Below are positions 19,992 to 28,289 of a stretch of DNA of 64,000 nucleotides, one piece after another. The stretch lies in NCBI GenBank assembly GCA_016718825.1, contig JADKCL010000033.1:1-64000 (forward strand), written 5' to 3'. The position numbers and the translations under genes are program-made. Numbering within the stretch: the first letter of the stretch is position 1; every line of letters starts with the position of its first letter. Source of the stretch: Bacteroidota bacterium (GTDB lineage: Bacteria > Bacteroidota > Bacteroidia > J057 > JADKCL01). The notes beneath the pieces are model-generated. The model had not been told where the DNA came from. It did not search any database and saw only the letters and a list, made by a program, of their open reading frames with translations.

Positions 19992-20990
19992 TCAGTCCCG
20001 CCGAACCGCCACCATCAACATATGCGTCTCCGGAAATGCCATTTCCACCAATCCCTCGCCCGTTTCCTCGTACAAAGCGACCGTTCCTTTGTAGCGGTTG
20101 TTGATCAGCCATTGATTGGGGTAGGCATGTGAGGCCGGATCGATTTGGAAGCCGGCATTTTCCAGTTCTTGGCGCCATTCTGCGAAGTTCCAGTAGCAAA
20201 ACCGCTCGTGCATTTCGCTGTGCCAATTGTCGGCATAGTCTTTTTTGGAGATGAATTCCATGGCATCGCCCAAGGTCATTTTGGCGAGACGTTTCCCGTC
20301 CTTTTCTTCCCATTCGAAGTGGATGCCGTCTCCTTCCGTTGCTCTGAATTCCCTGACGAAGCGCAAAAATCTACCGTAAGTCGACGTGGCGCGAAGGATT
20401 TCCTTGCTCTGTGGGTGGCCAAGCAGGTTTTCGCCGGTGTCGGGTTGGCCATCTTGGTCGTGCAGCCACAGCAAGACGAGTTTGTCCTTGTCCGCCGGAC
20501 CGACCACATCGCGATTGATCCATACGCCGCCGGGTACCAATTCGGCATAGCGGTTTTGGATGAAGCGCAGGAGGTCTTCGCGGCCACCGTAGGATTCGAT
20601 TTCGTGGGTGAGCGAACCGGTATGGACGGTATTCATGGAATTCGCTTCGAAGCAAAGGCCTTCCACGGCATTCTTCTGGGCAAAAAACACGAAGGGATTG
20701 GCGAATTCCTTGTTTTCCTTGCGCTGAAGGCAGATTTGGTACAAGGCCCGGGCGATTTCGATGCCGACAAAGTCGGATTCGCGCAAGCGCTCGTCCTTGC
20801 AGCCCAGCAAAATCCACGAACCCACGGCGCAGCCGATGTCGCCGATCCTGCCCGGTCGGATATGCGGCGCGGTTTCCTTGAATTTCAAGTCCGCAATTTC
20901 ATCCATTTGCCGAACGTAACTGCCATAATCGCGCGTTTCGGTCAGGTCGCCGTCGCCGCCGATCATGTCGTCAGAATAGAGACGCTTCAC
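19992..20990 (-). CDS. Class I SAM-dependent methyltransferase, probable 5' frameshift
   Basis: About 332 residues with the SAM motif IGDIGCAVGSWILLG near residue 49, acidic motif VGIEIARAL, and a typical Rossmann continuation (VPGGVWINRDVVG). The target is unknown. The frame has only a GTG start at 20990. An ATG at 21039, ten bases past the upstream gene's stop, begins MHEFVPDLE in a frame offset by one base, and the annotated frame continues KTYGIGEKVKRLYSDDM. This suggests one base gained or lost in the GGAAAACC stretch near 21012. It is immediately downstream of, and probably co-transcribed with, the nucleotidyltransferase-like gene. Confidence 0.75.
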   Translation of the reverse strand: MKRLYSDDMIGGDGDLTETRDYGSYVRQMDEIADLKFKETAPHIRPGRIGDIGCAVGSWILLGCKDERLRESDFVGIEIARALYQICLQRKENKEFANPFVFFAQKNAVEGLCFEANSMNTVHTGSLTHEIESYGGREDLLRFIQNRYAELVPGGVWINRDVVGPADKDKLVLLWLHDQDGQPDTGENLLGHPQSKEILRATSTYGRFLRFVREFRATEGDGIHFEWEEKDGKRLAKMTLGDAMEFISKKDYADNWHSEMHERFCYWNFAEWRQELENAGFQIDPASHAYPNQWLINNRYKGTVALYEETGEGLVEMAFPETHMLMVAVRRD

Positions 20991-21047
20991 CTTTTCGCCG
21001 ATGCCGTAGGTTTTCCAGATCAGGAACGAACTCGTGCATCGGATCGA

Positions 21048-21584
21048 CTATTTCAAGTTTACGCGCCAATCGCCCTTGTCGGCCGCCACAGCTTCGACGA
21101 TTTGCCAAGGGGATAACGCCCTCAAATCCTGCACGGTGCCCGGAACCAATTCGATGGGCAAGATCTTGAATCCGAGGGCGGCATAGCTGTGGCGAACAGG
21201 GGAGGAGCAGGCGACGATACAGTTTTGGGGCGTCAAGTTGAGTTGGCCTTCGCTTTCGTGTTTGATCTTTTTAAGGGTGTATTCAGCGAAGTTGGCGAGG
21301 TTGCCGACGTCGTCAATCCCAAAAACGAAGGAAGGCACCGGCAATTCCTGCGAAAAATCCAGCAAGGCCATGGCCCGCAAGTAAAACGGGGTCGGATTGC
21401 GGCGGGTATTGCTGTGATTCGCCGAAGTCACCGCCCAAACCACGCCCGTAACCGGCTCCCTGACAGATAGAATGTTGCCATCCGCGTCCGGTTCGCCCAC
21501 AAGGCCATTCACCGCAATGCGATTCAAATAGTTGAATTGATATTTGGTCAAACAATGATGGCGGCCGGGAATGAGAAGGAACAT
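21048..21584 (-). CDS. Nucleotidyltransferase-like protein (HIGH-type motif, tentative)
   Basis: 178 residues. The N-terminus FLLIPGRHHCLTKYQFNYL resembles the GR(F/H)..H..H region of NMN adenylyltransferase-like nucleotidyltransferases. A later SANHSNTRRNPTPF could serve the phosphate-binding role that the SxTxR region plays in that superfamily. The assignment is by motif only and is uncertain. The gene lies ten bases upstream of the methyltransferase's likely ATG, which suggests an operon and perhaps a joint nucleotide or RNA modification role (inference). Its start is preceded by a GTGAAAA-type repeat arm. Confidence 0.5.
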   Translation of the reverse strand: MFLLIPGRHHCLTKYQFNYLNRIAVNGLVGEPDADGNILSVREPVTGVVWAVTSANHSNTRRNPTPFYLRAMALLDFSQELPVPSFVFGIDDVGNLANFAEYTLKKIKHESEGQLNLTPQNCIVACSSPVRHSYAALGFKILPIELVPGTVQDLRALSPWQIVEAVAADKGDWRVNLK

Positions 21585-21587
21585 CTA

Positions 21588-21748
21588 AGTGAAAAGTGAA
21601 AAAGTGAAAAAATAGTTAGCAGTGAGAAAGTAGCAGTTAGCAGTGCGATTGGCGCTGAAAGCGACATTCAAAAACTGCTAACTGCTAACTGCTAACTGCT
21701 AACTGCTAACTGCTAACTGCTAACTGCTAACTGCTAACTGCTAACTGC
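21588..21748. repeat. Heptad-repeat element with inverted arms (AGTTAGC / AACTGCT)
   Basis: The left arm (about 21588-21642) has GTGAAAA and AGTTAGC/AGAAAGT units. The centre is about 30 bases (GATTGGCGCTGAAAGCG...). The right arm (21673-21748) is nearly 11 perfect copies of AACTGCT. The arms are complementary and could form a long hairpin. The right arm supplies the last Ser codon and TAG of the downstream minus-strand gene. Confidence 0.85.
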
Positions 21749-22553
21749 GAAAGCTCGGCGTCTTCTTCATCACCGCGGCCATTCCGGCGGCGCTGAGGTC
21801 CTCGGAGAGGATCATGGCAGCGTTCCAGAGCGCGATGTGGTTGAGGCCTTCCGTGACGCTGTGGTCGCGGGCATGGAGCAACACCTGCTTGGTACCGCGA
21901 ATCGACAGCGGGGATTTGCTGGCAATCTGCGCAGCGATTTGCCGAACGGTTTCGAGCATGGCCTCCTTCGTTTCGAAGCTGCGGTTGACGAGCCCGATCT
22001 TTTCTGCCTCTGTAGCACCAACATTGCGTCCCGTGTAAGCGAGTTCATTGACGAGTCCCGGCGAAATCAGTTTGGGGAGACGCTGCAGCGTGCCGAGGTC
22101 GGCGACCATGCCCAAATCGATTTCCTTGATGCAGAAGTATGCGTCGGCCGCGCAGTAGCGCATGTCGCAAGCAACCGCGAGGTCGAGCGCGCCCCCGATA
22201 CATCCGCCGTGGATGGCCGCCAAAACCGGCTTGCGGCATTCTTCGACGGCATTCATCGGAGCCTGCAACTGCTTCACGAGGTCGATAATCTTCTCACGTT
22301 TGCGGCCGTCGCAGCTTTCGGCGGTTTTGTCGCCGATGCTGAGCAACAGCTCGAGGTCAATGCCGGCGCTGAAGTGTTTGCCATTGCCCGAAAGGATGAT
22401 CACGCGCACCGCATCGTTGCGGTCCAGTTCGGCAAATGCCGTCTGTATTTCGCGGAAGCCCGTCTCCGTAAAGGCATTGGCCTTGTCGGGACGGTTGAGC
22501 GTGACCTCGGCGACATGGTCGGCGATGGTGATTTGGAGGAATTCGTACTGCAT
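21741..22553 (-). CDS. Delta(3,5)-Delta(2,4)-dienoyl-CoA isomerase (crotonase superfamily)
   Basis: About 270 residues. The oxyanion-hole segments are GKHFSAGIDLE (near residue 67) and HGGCIGGALDLAVACD (near 115). The stretch KEIDLGMVADLGTLQRLP carries the Glu/Asp pair that distinguishes ECH1-type dienoyl-CoA isomerases from simple enoyl-CoA hydratases. The enzyme would shift double bonds in 3,5-dienoyl-CoA during beta-oxidation of unsaturated fatty acids in the cytoplasm. The ATG at 22553 is preferred over one seven codons upstream because it begins the conserved MQYEFLQ strand. The C-terminal Ser and stop come from the AGTTAGC repeat array. Confidence 0.8.
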   Translation of the reverse strand: MQYEFLQITIADHVAEVTLNRPDKANAFTETGFREIQTAFAELDRNDAVRVIILSGNGKHFSAGIDLELLLSIGDKTAESCDGRKREKIIDLVKQLQAPMNAVEECRKPVLAAIHGGCIGGALDLAVACDMRYCAADAYFCIKEIDLGMVADLGTLQRLPKLISPGLVNELAYTGRNVGATEAEKIGLVNRSFETKEAMLETVRQIAAQIASKSPLSIRGTKQVLLHARDHSVTEGLNHIALWNAAMILSEDLSAAGMAAVMKKTPSFRS

Positions 22554-22602
22554 TCTTTTAGGATCAGCCTCCAAGATAAGCAGCTTCCGACTCCTGAAAA
22601 AA

Positions 22603-24561
22603 TCAACGGAAAGTCAGGACAATTTCGGTGACCATCTTCGCACCGGACTTGTCGAGGGAGATTACGCCGGCTTGGGCATTCGAATCGCTTTTTAATTCGG
22701 CTACGGCATTCATTTTGGTGGCAATTTCCTTGACAAGATACAGGCCCAAACCGGCGCCTTTGGACGCATTGTTGCCCCGGTAAAACATCTCCCAAACCTT
22801 GGCCTGTTGATCGGCCGCGATGCCAATGCCGTCATCTTCAACTTTCAAGATCCATTTGGGTCCGTCTTTTTTTGCGGAGACCACAACAGTCCCTTTTGCA
22901 TCCTTCCTCCGAAAATCAATGGCATTCTGCACCAGCTGCCGCAAGGCTGTTTTAAGCAAAATCGGATCCGCCTGAATGCCATTCGCTTGATCAAAATCCG
23001 TGGAAAGGGTGATTTGGTCAAAGCCAGGCCTTTGCGACACTTGCGTCAGGACTTCGTCCCAAAGCTTTTGCCAGTCAATGATTTGCGGTTGTGGAGCCCG
23101 GTCATCGACTTCGACCTTGTCGATCAGTTGCTGCAAAACGCCATCGAGCTGTCTTGCTTTGTCCCCGATCAATCCGACGTAGGATTTCTGTTCTTCAGCG
23201 GATTGCGCCACATTGACCAAGCCGTGGATGCTTGTCAGCGGACCCTTCAAGTCGTGCGAGCTTCGGTAAATAAAGGTGCTCAGCGTTTTGCTTGCACGTT
23301 CTTTCTCCGCGACTTCAGCTTTGAGCTTTTCATTGGTCGCCTGCAATTCGGTGGTACGTTGGGCGACTTTTTGTTCGAGGATGGCATTCACCTGCTTTTT
23401 TTCGCGGTACCTTCTGGAAACGACGAATCCGAATCCGCCCAAAAGCAAGATTCCCAAGCCCATCGACCAATTCACGATGCGCTGCCGTTTCAGTTGGGCG
23501 TCCTTTTGGAGGATGGTTGTTTCCTGTTCGAATGCATCCTCCCGTTCCTGCTGTTCCACACGGTAGGCAAGTTCCATGGCCGCACTTTCCCCGACAAGCT
23601 GTTGTTTATGAAGCGTATCGTATTCTGCAAAAGCGATTTCGCCCCATTTGACGGCCTTTTCAAATTGGCCTTGTTTTTTGAAATGGCTACGCAGGTTATC
23701 TGCCGAGATCGATTTGACATAGTGGTATTTGGCGGAATCGGCCGTAGCAAAGGCGAGCAGGAGATAATATTCGGCACTGTCGGGCTTGCCTTGAAGCAGA
23801 AAGGTCTCCCCAATGTTGTGCATGTCGCGGCTCATTTCCTGTTTGAGTCCCATTTGCCGGTGCAAAACCAGCGCCTCCATGTTGATGCTCCGAGCCAGAT
23901 CATATTGTTTCAAGCGTCCGTAGGCATTCCCCAAATTTCCGAGGTAGATGGCCTGATCGTAAGGAGTGCCGCCATTGGCCAGGCTGTCCAAGGCAAGTTG
24001 ATAATAGCGCAAGGACTCCTTGGGATTGTTGAGAGCATCATACAGGTTGCCAAGACCGTTGTAAATTCCCGAAATCCCCTTGAAATAGCCGATTCGTTGC
24101 CGAATCGCCAATGCCATTTCCTGTTCTTTGCGGGATTGCACATAGTCACCCTTGTTGAGGTAAATGATGGCAATGTTACTGTGCATGTTGGAAATCCATT
24201 TCTCATCCTTGGCTTGCTCAAATAGTTTCAGCGCCTTCAGGTAGTGAATCATCGCCTTGTCGTTCAAACCGGAATTTTTGTAGCAATTGGCCAGCAGGTT
24301 GTTTGCTTTTGCTGCGCGCACCGTATCCTGCAATGAATCAGCGAGTTGGATGCACGCTTTCGAATGTTTCAGTCCTTCGCCGCCCGGGTCCGTGTAGACA
24401 AAATTCGCTGCTAACTTGTATTCGGTGTCAAAATAGGAAGTGTCCCTGAGCTGGGCTGTGGCAAGTGCCTGCGTGAGACTGTCCACCACGCGCGGATCTT
24501 GGGCTTGCAAAACGTTCACCAGCAGCGAAAAAAGGAAGAAAAATGTGAACCTTGACTTCAT
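22603..24561 (-). CDS. TPR-containing sensor histidine kinase
   Basis: About 652 residues. A signal peptide (MKSRFTFFFLFSLLVNVLQAQ) leads into a periplasmic region of TPR repeats (about 30-340). One membrane span (IVNWSMGLGILLLGGFGFVV) near residue 370 is followed by a coiled coil. A HisKA domain has the phospho-acceptor in SSHDLKGPLTSIHG near 435, and a HATPase domain has VQNAIDFRRK, DDGIGIAAD and GAGLGLYLV near 605. It senses an unknown extracytoplasmic signal; no response regulator is adjacent. The ATG at 24561 fits the signal peptide better than the one 24 codons upstream. Confidence 0.87.
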   Translation of the reverse strand: MKSRFTFFFLFSLLVNVLQAQDPRVVDSLTQALATAQLRDTSYFDTEYKLAANFVYTDPGGEGLKHSKACIQLADSLQDTVRAAKANNLLANCYKNSGLNDKAMIHYLKALKLFEQAKDEKWISNMHSNIAIIYLNKGDYVQSRKEQEMALAIRQRIGYFKGISGIYNGLGNLYDALNNPKESLRYYQLALDSLANGGTPYDQAIYLGNLGNAYGRLKQYDLARSINMEALVLHRQMGLKQEMSRDMHNIGETFLLQGKPDSAEYYLLLAFATADSAKYHYVKSISADNLRSHFKKQGQFEKAVKWGEIAFAEYDTLHKQQLVGESAAMELAYRVEQQEREDAFEQETTILQKDAQLKRQRIVNWSMGLGILLLGGFGFVVSRRYREKKQVNAILEQKVAQRTTELQATNEKLKAEVAEKERASKTLSTFIYRSSHDLKGPLTSIHGLVNVAQSAEEQKSYVGLIGDKARQLDGVLQQLIDKVEVDDRAPQPQIIDWQKLWDEVLTQVSQRPGFDQITLSTDFDQANGIQADPILLKTALRQLVQNAIDFRRKDAKGTVVVSAKKDGPKWILKVEDDGIGIAADQQAKVWEMFYRGNNASKGAGLGLYLVKEIATKMNAVAELKSDSNAQAGVISLDKSGAKMVTEIVLTFR

Positions 24562-24747
24562 ACAAACATTCGGGTTGCAACCGTCAAACGAGAGTTTCTC
24601 CTGACTTGGATGCCAAAGGTGGGAAATCTTCACAAAAAAACAGGGGGCCCTATTGTCGCATCAGAGCATTTTCTTGATTGAATCAGCTGAATGACAATGT
24701 GGTTTTTGAATATGCTTATTCGGACCTACCAGTGAAAATTTTCACAA

Positions 24748-25108
24748 AAAAAAAAAGTCCCCTTTATTTAAGGGGGCAACCCCCCAGGAGGCGGGGCCCG
24801 GGCAAACCCCCCCCCCAAAAAAAGGGGAACCCCCCCCCCCCCCCCAACCCCGACCCAGGGAAGGGAAAACCCCCCCCCCCCCCCGAAGAAAACAAACACC
24901 CCAAACCCCCCCCCAAAACCCCCCCCCCGGCCGAGAACCCAAGAAAAAAAAGAAGAAAAAAAAGGACCCAAAGGGACCCCGCCCCCCCGGGCCCCCGGCG
25001 GGGAGGGGCGGGGGGCCCCGCCCCGGCCGGGGCCCCGGGGGGGGGGGCCGGCGGGGCCCCGGGGGGGGGGGTTGCCCCCCCCCCCGGTTTCGGCCCTTTG
25101 TTTTTTTT
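24748..25108. other. Extreme homopolymer block, probable sequence artefact
   Basis: About 360 bases consist almost only of runs of A, C and G: A11 at the left edge, then repeated C runs of 8-18, G runs up to 11 and a T run at the right edge. This is unlike anything else in the window. The rest of 24634-25369 is ordinary sequence without a gene, apart from a GGCCCTCCGGGCC repeat copy. Any reading frames here are meaningless. Confidence 0.7.
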
Positions 25109-25163
25109 TTCCTGGTTGTTTAAAAGCTGATTCGAAAGCGTGGCAGTCATTCGTGTTGACGGT

Positions 25164-25213
25164 TAGGCCCTCCGGGCCATCAAAGCATCACTTGCAAGCA
25201 TCCCGACAAGCAT
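25164..25213 (-). repeat. Copy of the GGCCCGGAGGGCC interspersed repeat
   Basis: In minus orientation this reads ATGCTTGTCGGGA, a short variable middle, then GATGGCCCGGAGGGCC. It shares both ends with copies at 29.57, 31.26, 33.04 and 51.9 kb. Confidence 0.6.
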
Positions 25214-25335
25214 ATTCCAAGATTCCACCGCCTATGTCTGGAAACATGGTTCATCGATAGCGAGATGCGCTCAAGACATTGAAATGGGGCCAAAAAACCA
25301 TTCACCTGTTTCCCGCAAATTCCCATGCTTTTTTG

Positions 25336-25343
25336 TACTTTCG
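25336..25343 (+). promoter_or_regulatory. Bacteroidota-type -7 element (TACTTTCG)
   Basis: TACTTTCG differs by one base from the TAnnTTTG consensus and lies 26 bases before the ATG of the dikinase-like gene. No convincing -33 element was seen. Confidence 0.3.
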
Positions 25344-25369
25344 CAACCGTATTGAATGCCGAATTTTAG

Positions 25370-28288
25370 ATGATCAAAAGCACCAGATTCTATTTTCTCT
25401 TTTTGTTCCTTTTTGTCGCATTTGCCACGGTTTCCGCACAACCCAAGGACAATGAGGCCATCAAAAAGATGATCGCAGCCTACAAGCTGGACATGCGCGG
25501 GCCTTACAAGGACATCCGTTGGTACTGTGCCGACGGGAGTTATGCCGAACCCAAAGTAGGATGCGCCGAGCAAAACAAAAACAACCTGCAGCGGGCACGG
25601 TACAAAGATGAGGTAGAGGCCTTGGCCAAAACCAACCACGTGTACCTCGGGCAAATCCTCGCCAAAACCGGCAAGGTAGAGTTCTGGGATGCCGATTTCA
25701 GACAATCCCGCCTCAAACAATATCAAATTGAGCGCTTTTTGATGAATGCCGACGATGGCTGGGTCAACCGCCGCGGACAATACTATAGAGGTGCAACCCA
25801 AGCCGAGGACGAAGAAGCCTGGGGGATCGCATTCTTCGAATGGTTGCTCGCCAAGGACGATGTGGTGAAGCAGAATTTTTTCCTCCTTCGTCAGGCAGCA
25901 AAAGACATTCCCCACCAAGGTGACGACAGCAAAACCCAGAACATCCGGGCCGTTTCCCGCGTTTTGGGCGACGAATACGGCCCCTTCATGGACATTCGCA
26001 TCAAGATTCACAATCAGCCCGAGGCCACCGACATCGCCTTGGTGCGCGATTTCCAAGCCAAGCACCGCGCCAAATTGAGCGCAGGCCAAAATGCACAGTT
26101 CGCCACATTGCTCAAGGACATGGAAACCGTGTTTGCCCCGGTTCAATTGACTTCCTTGGAAAAGTATCTGGCAAAAATGCCCGCCGAATCCCCTTTGCGC
26201 AAGACCATTGCGGACTTCATAGTAGCCCAAGGCAAGACCGAAGCCGGCGCAGCGCGCGCCACCGCATTCTCCGAAATGATGTGGAAAATCCGCATCGAAC
26301 TGCTCAACGAGACCAAACCACGGGCACGCTTGGCCCTGCTCGACCTCTCCAACCAACTTGAAAGCATCCTCTTCCGCGAAGCCGCAGCTTGGGAAACCAA
26401 AACCGTGCGCGAGGAACTTGAAAAGGTCTATGCACTCAGTTGGGCAGCTGCAGCGGGCGGCTTCCTCGAACGGTGGGAGTGGGAGGGAACCGAATTTTTG
26501 ATCCGTCCGCCCAAAAAAGAGGGGATTTCCCTCGGCGAATTGAACCGCTACGCAGACGTCTCCCGCAGCCATGTTGAATGGGCGACGGGCATGGGACGCG
26601 GTGTGTACAATGAAACGATGAATTTGGTGGGCGGATTTGAGCCACTCGCCTTTGGATTTTTGGACGACCGCATCCGGGGCTCGGTGCTGCTGCATTTGGG
26701 AATGAGTGTCGGTAAATTGGGTGATTTTGTTGCCCGCGAAGCGAAATTCAGCAATCAGGTGATGGATATCCCCGAACAGAGCCGCATGCGTGGCGTGAAT
26801 CCGGGCTATGCCAAGGGACAGTTGGTCGTCGCCATGGGCGATGAAAACGAAGTCGTCGTGACCAACGATAAAATTTATGCATTCAACCGTCCGCCAGCTG
26901 ATTTGAAGCCATTGGCAGGAATCATGACCGTGACCGAAGGCAATATCGTTTCCCACGTGCAATTGCTCGCCCGCAACCTTGGGATTCCCAACGCCGTGTT
27001 GAGCCTTCAAAATCTGGAAGCATTGCAGAAATACGACGGTCAAATGGTGTTTTTCGCTGTTTCCAACGAAGGCACGGTGATCATGAAGCATGTGGACAAA
27101 ATGACCGAAGAGGAGAAAAAGCTATTCGAAGTCAAGAAACGCAAAGAAGAGCGAATCACTGTTCCTGTGGAGCGCATCAACTTGCTTCAAACCAAAGTGG
27201 TCAATCTCAGCGAACTGCGTGCAGGCGATTCAGGCAAACTTTGTGGTCCAAAAGCAGCCAATCTTGGGCAGCTCAAAAACATGTTCCCGGATCATGTTGT
27301 CGATGGTTTTGTGATTCCATTCGGCATTTTCAGGGCCCACTTGGATCAGAAAATGAACGGCAAAACGGAAACTTACTGGGAATTTGTCAACCGCATCTTT
27401 GATACGGCGAGCGCCATGCGGGACACCGGAAAGTCGGAAGGAGAAATCGAAACCTATACCTTGGATGGTTTGGCCAAATTGCGGGAGCAAATCATGCAAA
27501 TGCCGCTGCTACCTGAGTTTGTCCAGGACATGAAGGATTGTTTCAAGGAAGTCCTCCATGCTGAAATGGGCAAAATTCCGGTCTTTTTACGCAGCGACAC
27601 CAATATGGAAGACCTCAAGGACTTCACGGGTGCGGGTTTGAACAAAACGATTTTTAATGCTGTCGAGGTCGACAAGATTTTGATGGGAATCCGCGAAGTT
27701 TGGGCATCGCCCTATACCGAGCGCAGCTACAAATGGCGCCAAAAATACCTGAATGACCCTGAGAATGTATTCCCGTCAATTTTGGTAATTCCAAGTGTTG
27801 ATGTCGAATATTCAGGGGTGATGGTGACCAAGGGCATTCAAAACGACAATCCGGAGGACATCACCATCGCATTCAGTCGCGGAGCAGGTGGCGCAGTGGA
27901 TGGTCAGGCTGCCGAATCGTTTTTGCTGCGCGCCAATGGTGGCACGACCTTGATTTCGCCGGCAAGAGAGCCCTATTGCAATACCTTGCCCGTCACCGGC
28001 GGTACGGGAAAGCAGATGCTGACCTTCGAGCGCCCTGTGTTGAAGACCAAAAATCTGAAGGCCTTGCGCGAAATGGCAGCACAGATCAAAGCCAAAATGG
28101 CCACCGCTGAAAACGTCGAAAGCAAAGGTCCTTGGGACATCGAACTCGGCTTCAAGGAAGACAAAATATGGCTGTTCCAGGTTCGACCCTTCGTGGAGAA
28201 CAAAAATGCCTTGGCCAACGACTACCTCCGCAGCATCACCCCGGTGATGCCCGATTCCAAATTGATTCCCCTCAATGCGACCTTTTAA
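25370..28288 (+). CDS. Exported PEP/pyruvate-dikinase-like protein (phosphohistidine plus ATP-grasp)
   Basis: 972 residues. Residues 1-23 form a clear Sec signal peptide (FLFLFLFVAFATVSAQ). A long N-terminal region without a recognised domain follows. A PEP-utilising mobile domain (GIMTVTEGNIVSHVQLLAR) has the candidate phosphohistidine at His529. Then comes a PPDK_N/ATP-grasp-like half: LCGPKAANLGQL near 623, FLRSDTNMEDLKDFTGAGL near 739, and a final WDIELGF..IWLFQVRPF. The order (His domain first, ATP-grasp last, no PEP barrel) matches alpha-glucan,water dikinases rather than PEP synthase. A transported ATP-dependent dikinase is puzzling. The substrate is unknown. The stop is one base before the next gene's preferred ATG, so the two are likely one operon. 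Confidence 0.75.
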   Translation: MIKSTRFYFLFLFLFVAFATVSAQPKDNEAIKKMIAAYKLDMRGPYKDIRWYCADGSYAEPKVGCAEQNKNNLQRARYKDEVEALAKTNHVYLGQILAKTGKVEFWDADFRQSRLKQYQIERFLMNADDGWVNRRGQYYRGATQAEDEEAWGIAFFEWLLAKDDVVKQNFFLLRQAAKDIPHQGDDSKTQNIRAVSRVLGDEYGPFMDIRIKIHNQPEATDIALVRDFQAKHRAKLSAGQNAQFATLLKDMETVFAPVQLTSLEKYLAKMPAESPLRKTIADFIVAQGKTEAGAARATAFSEMMWKIRIELLNETKPRARLALLDLSNQLESILFREAAAWETKTVREELEKVYALSWAAAAGGFLERWEWEGTEFLIRPPKKEGISLGELNRYADVSRSHVEWATGMGRGVYNETMNLVGGFEPLAFGFLDDRIRGSVLLHLGMSVGKLGDFVAREAKFSNQVMDIPEQSRMRGVNPGYAKGQLVVAMGDENEVVVTNDKIYAFNRPPADLKPLAGIMTVTEGNIVSHVQLLARNLGIPNAVLSLQNLEALQKYDGQMVFFAVSNEGTVIMKHVDKMTEEEKKLFEVKKRKEERITVPVERINLLQTKVVNLSELRAGDSGKLCGPKAANLGQLKNMFPDHVVDGFVIPFGIFRAHLDQKMNGKTETYWEFVNRIFDTASAMRDTGKSEGEIETYTLDGLAKLREQIMQMPLLPEFVQDMKDCFKEVLHAEMGKIPVFLRSDTNMEDLKDFTGAGLNKTIFNAVEVDKILMGIREVWASPYTERSYKWRQKYLNDPENVFPSILVIPSVDVEYSGVMVTKGIQNDNPEDITIAFSRGAGGAVDGQAAESFLLRANGGTTLISPAREPYCNTLPVTGGTGKQMLTFERPVLKTKNLKALREMAAQIKAKMATAENVESKGPWDIELGFKEDKIWLFQVRPFVENKNALANDYLRSITPVMPDSKLIPLNATF

Positions 28289-28289
28289 G

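Noticed and set aside
21673..21748. CRISPR-like regular repeats
   Set aside because: Unit is 7 bases with no spacers between units, and no cas gene is present.
22807..24225. 472-codon open frame on the plus strand
   Set aside because: Antisense to the TPR histidine kinase, without domain features.
24678..25150. Proline/glycine-rich open frames on both strands
   Set aside because: They exist only because of the homopolymer block and carry no real protein signal.
25271..27091. 606-codon open frame on the minus strand
   Set aside because: It lies wholly antisense to the dikinase-like gene, which has a signal peptide and clear domains. The antisense protein shows no family pattern.
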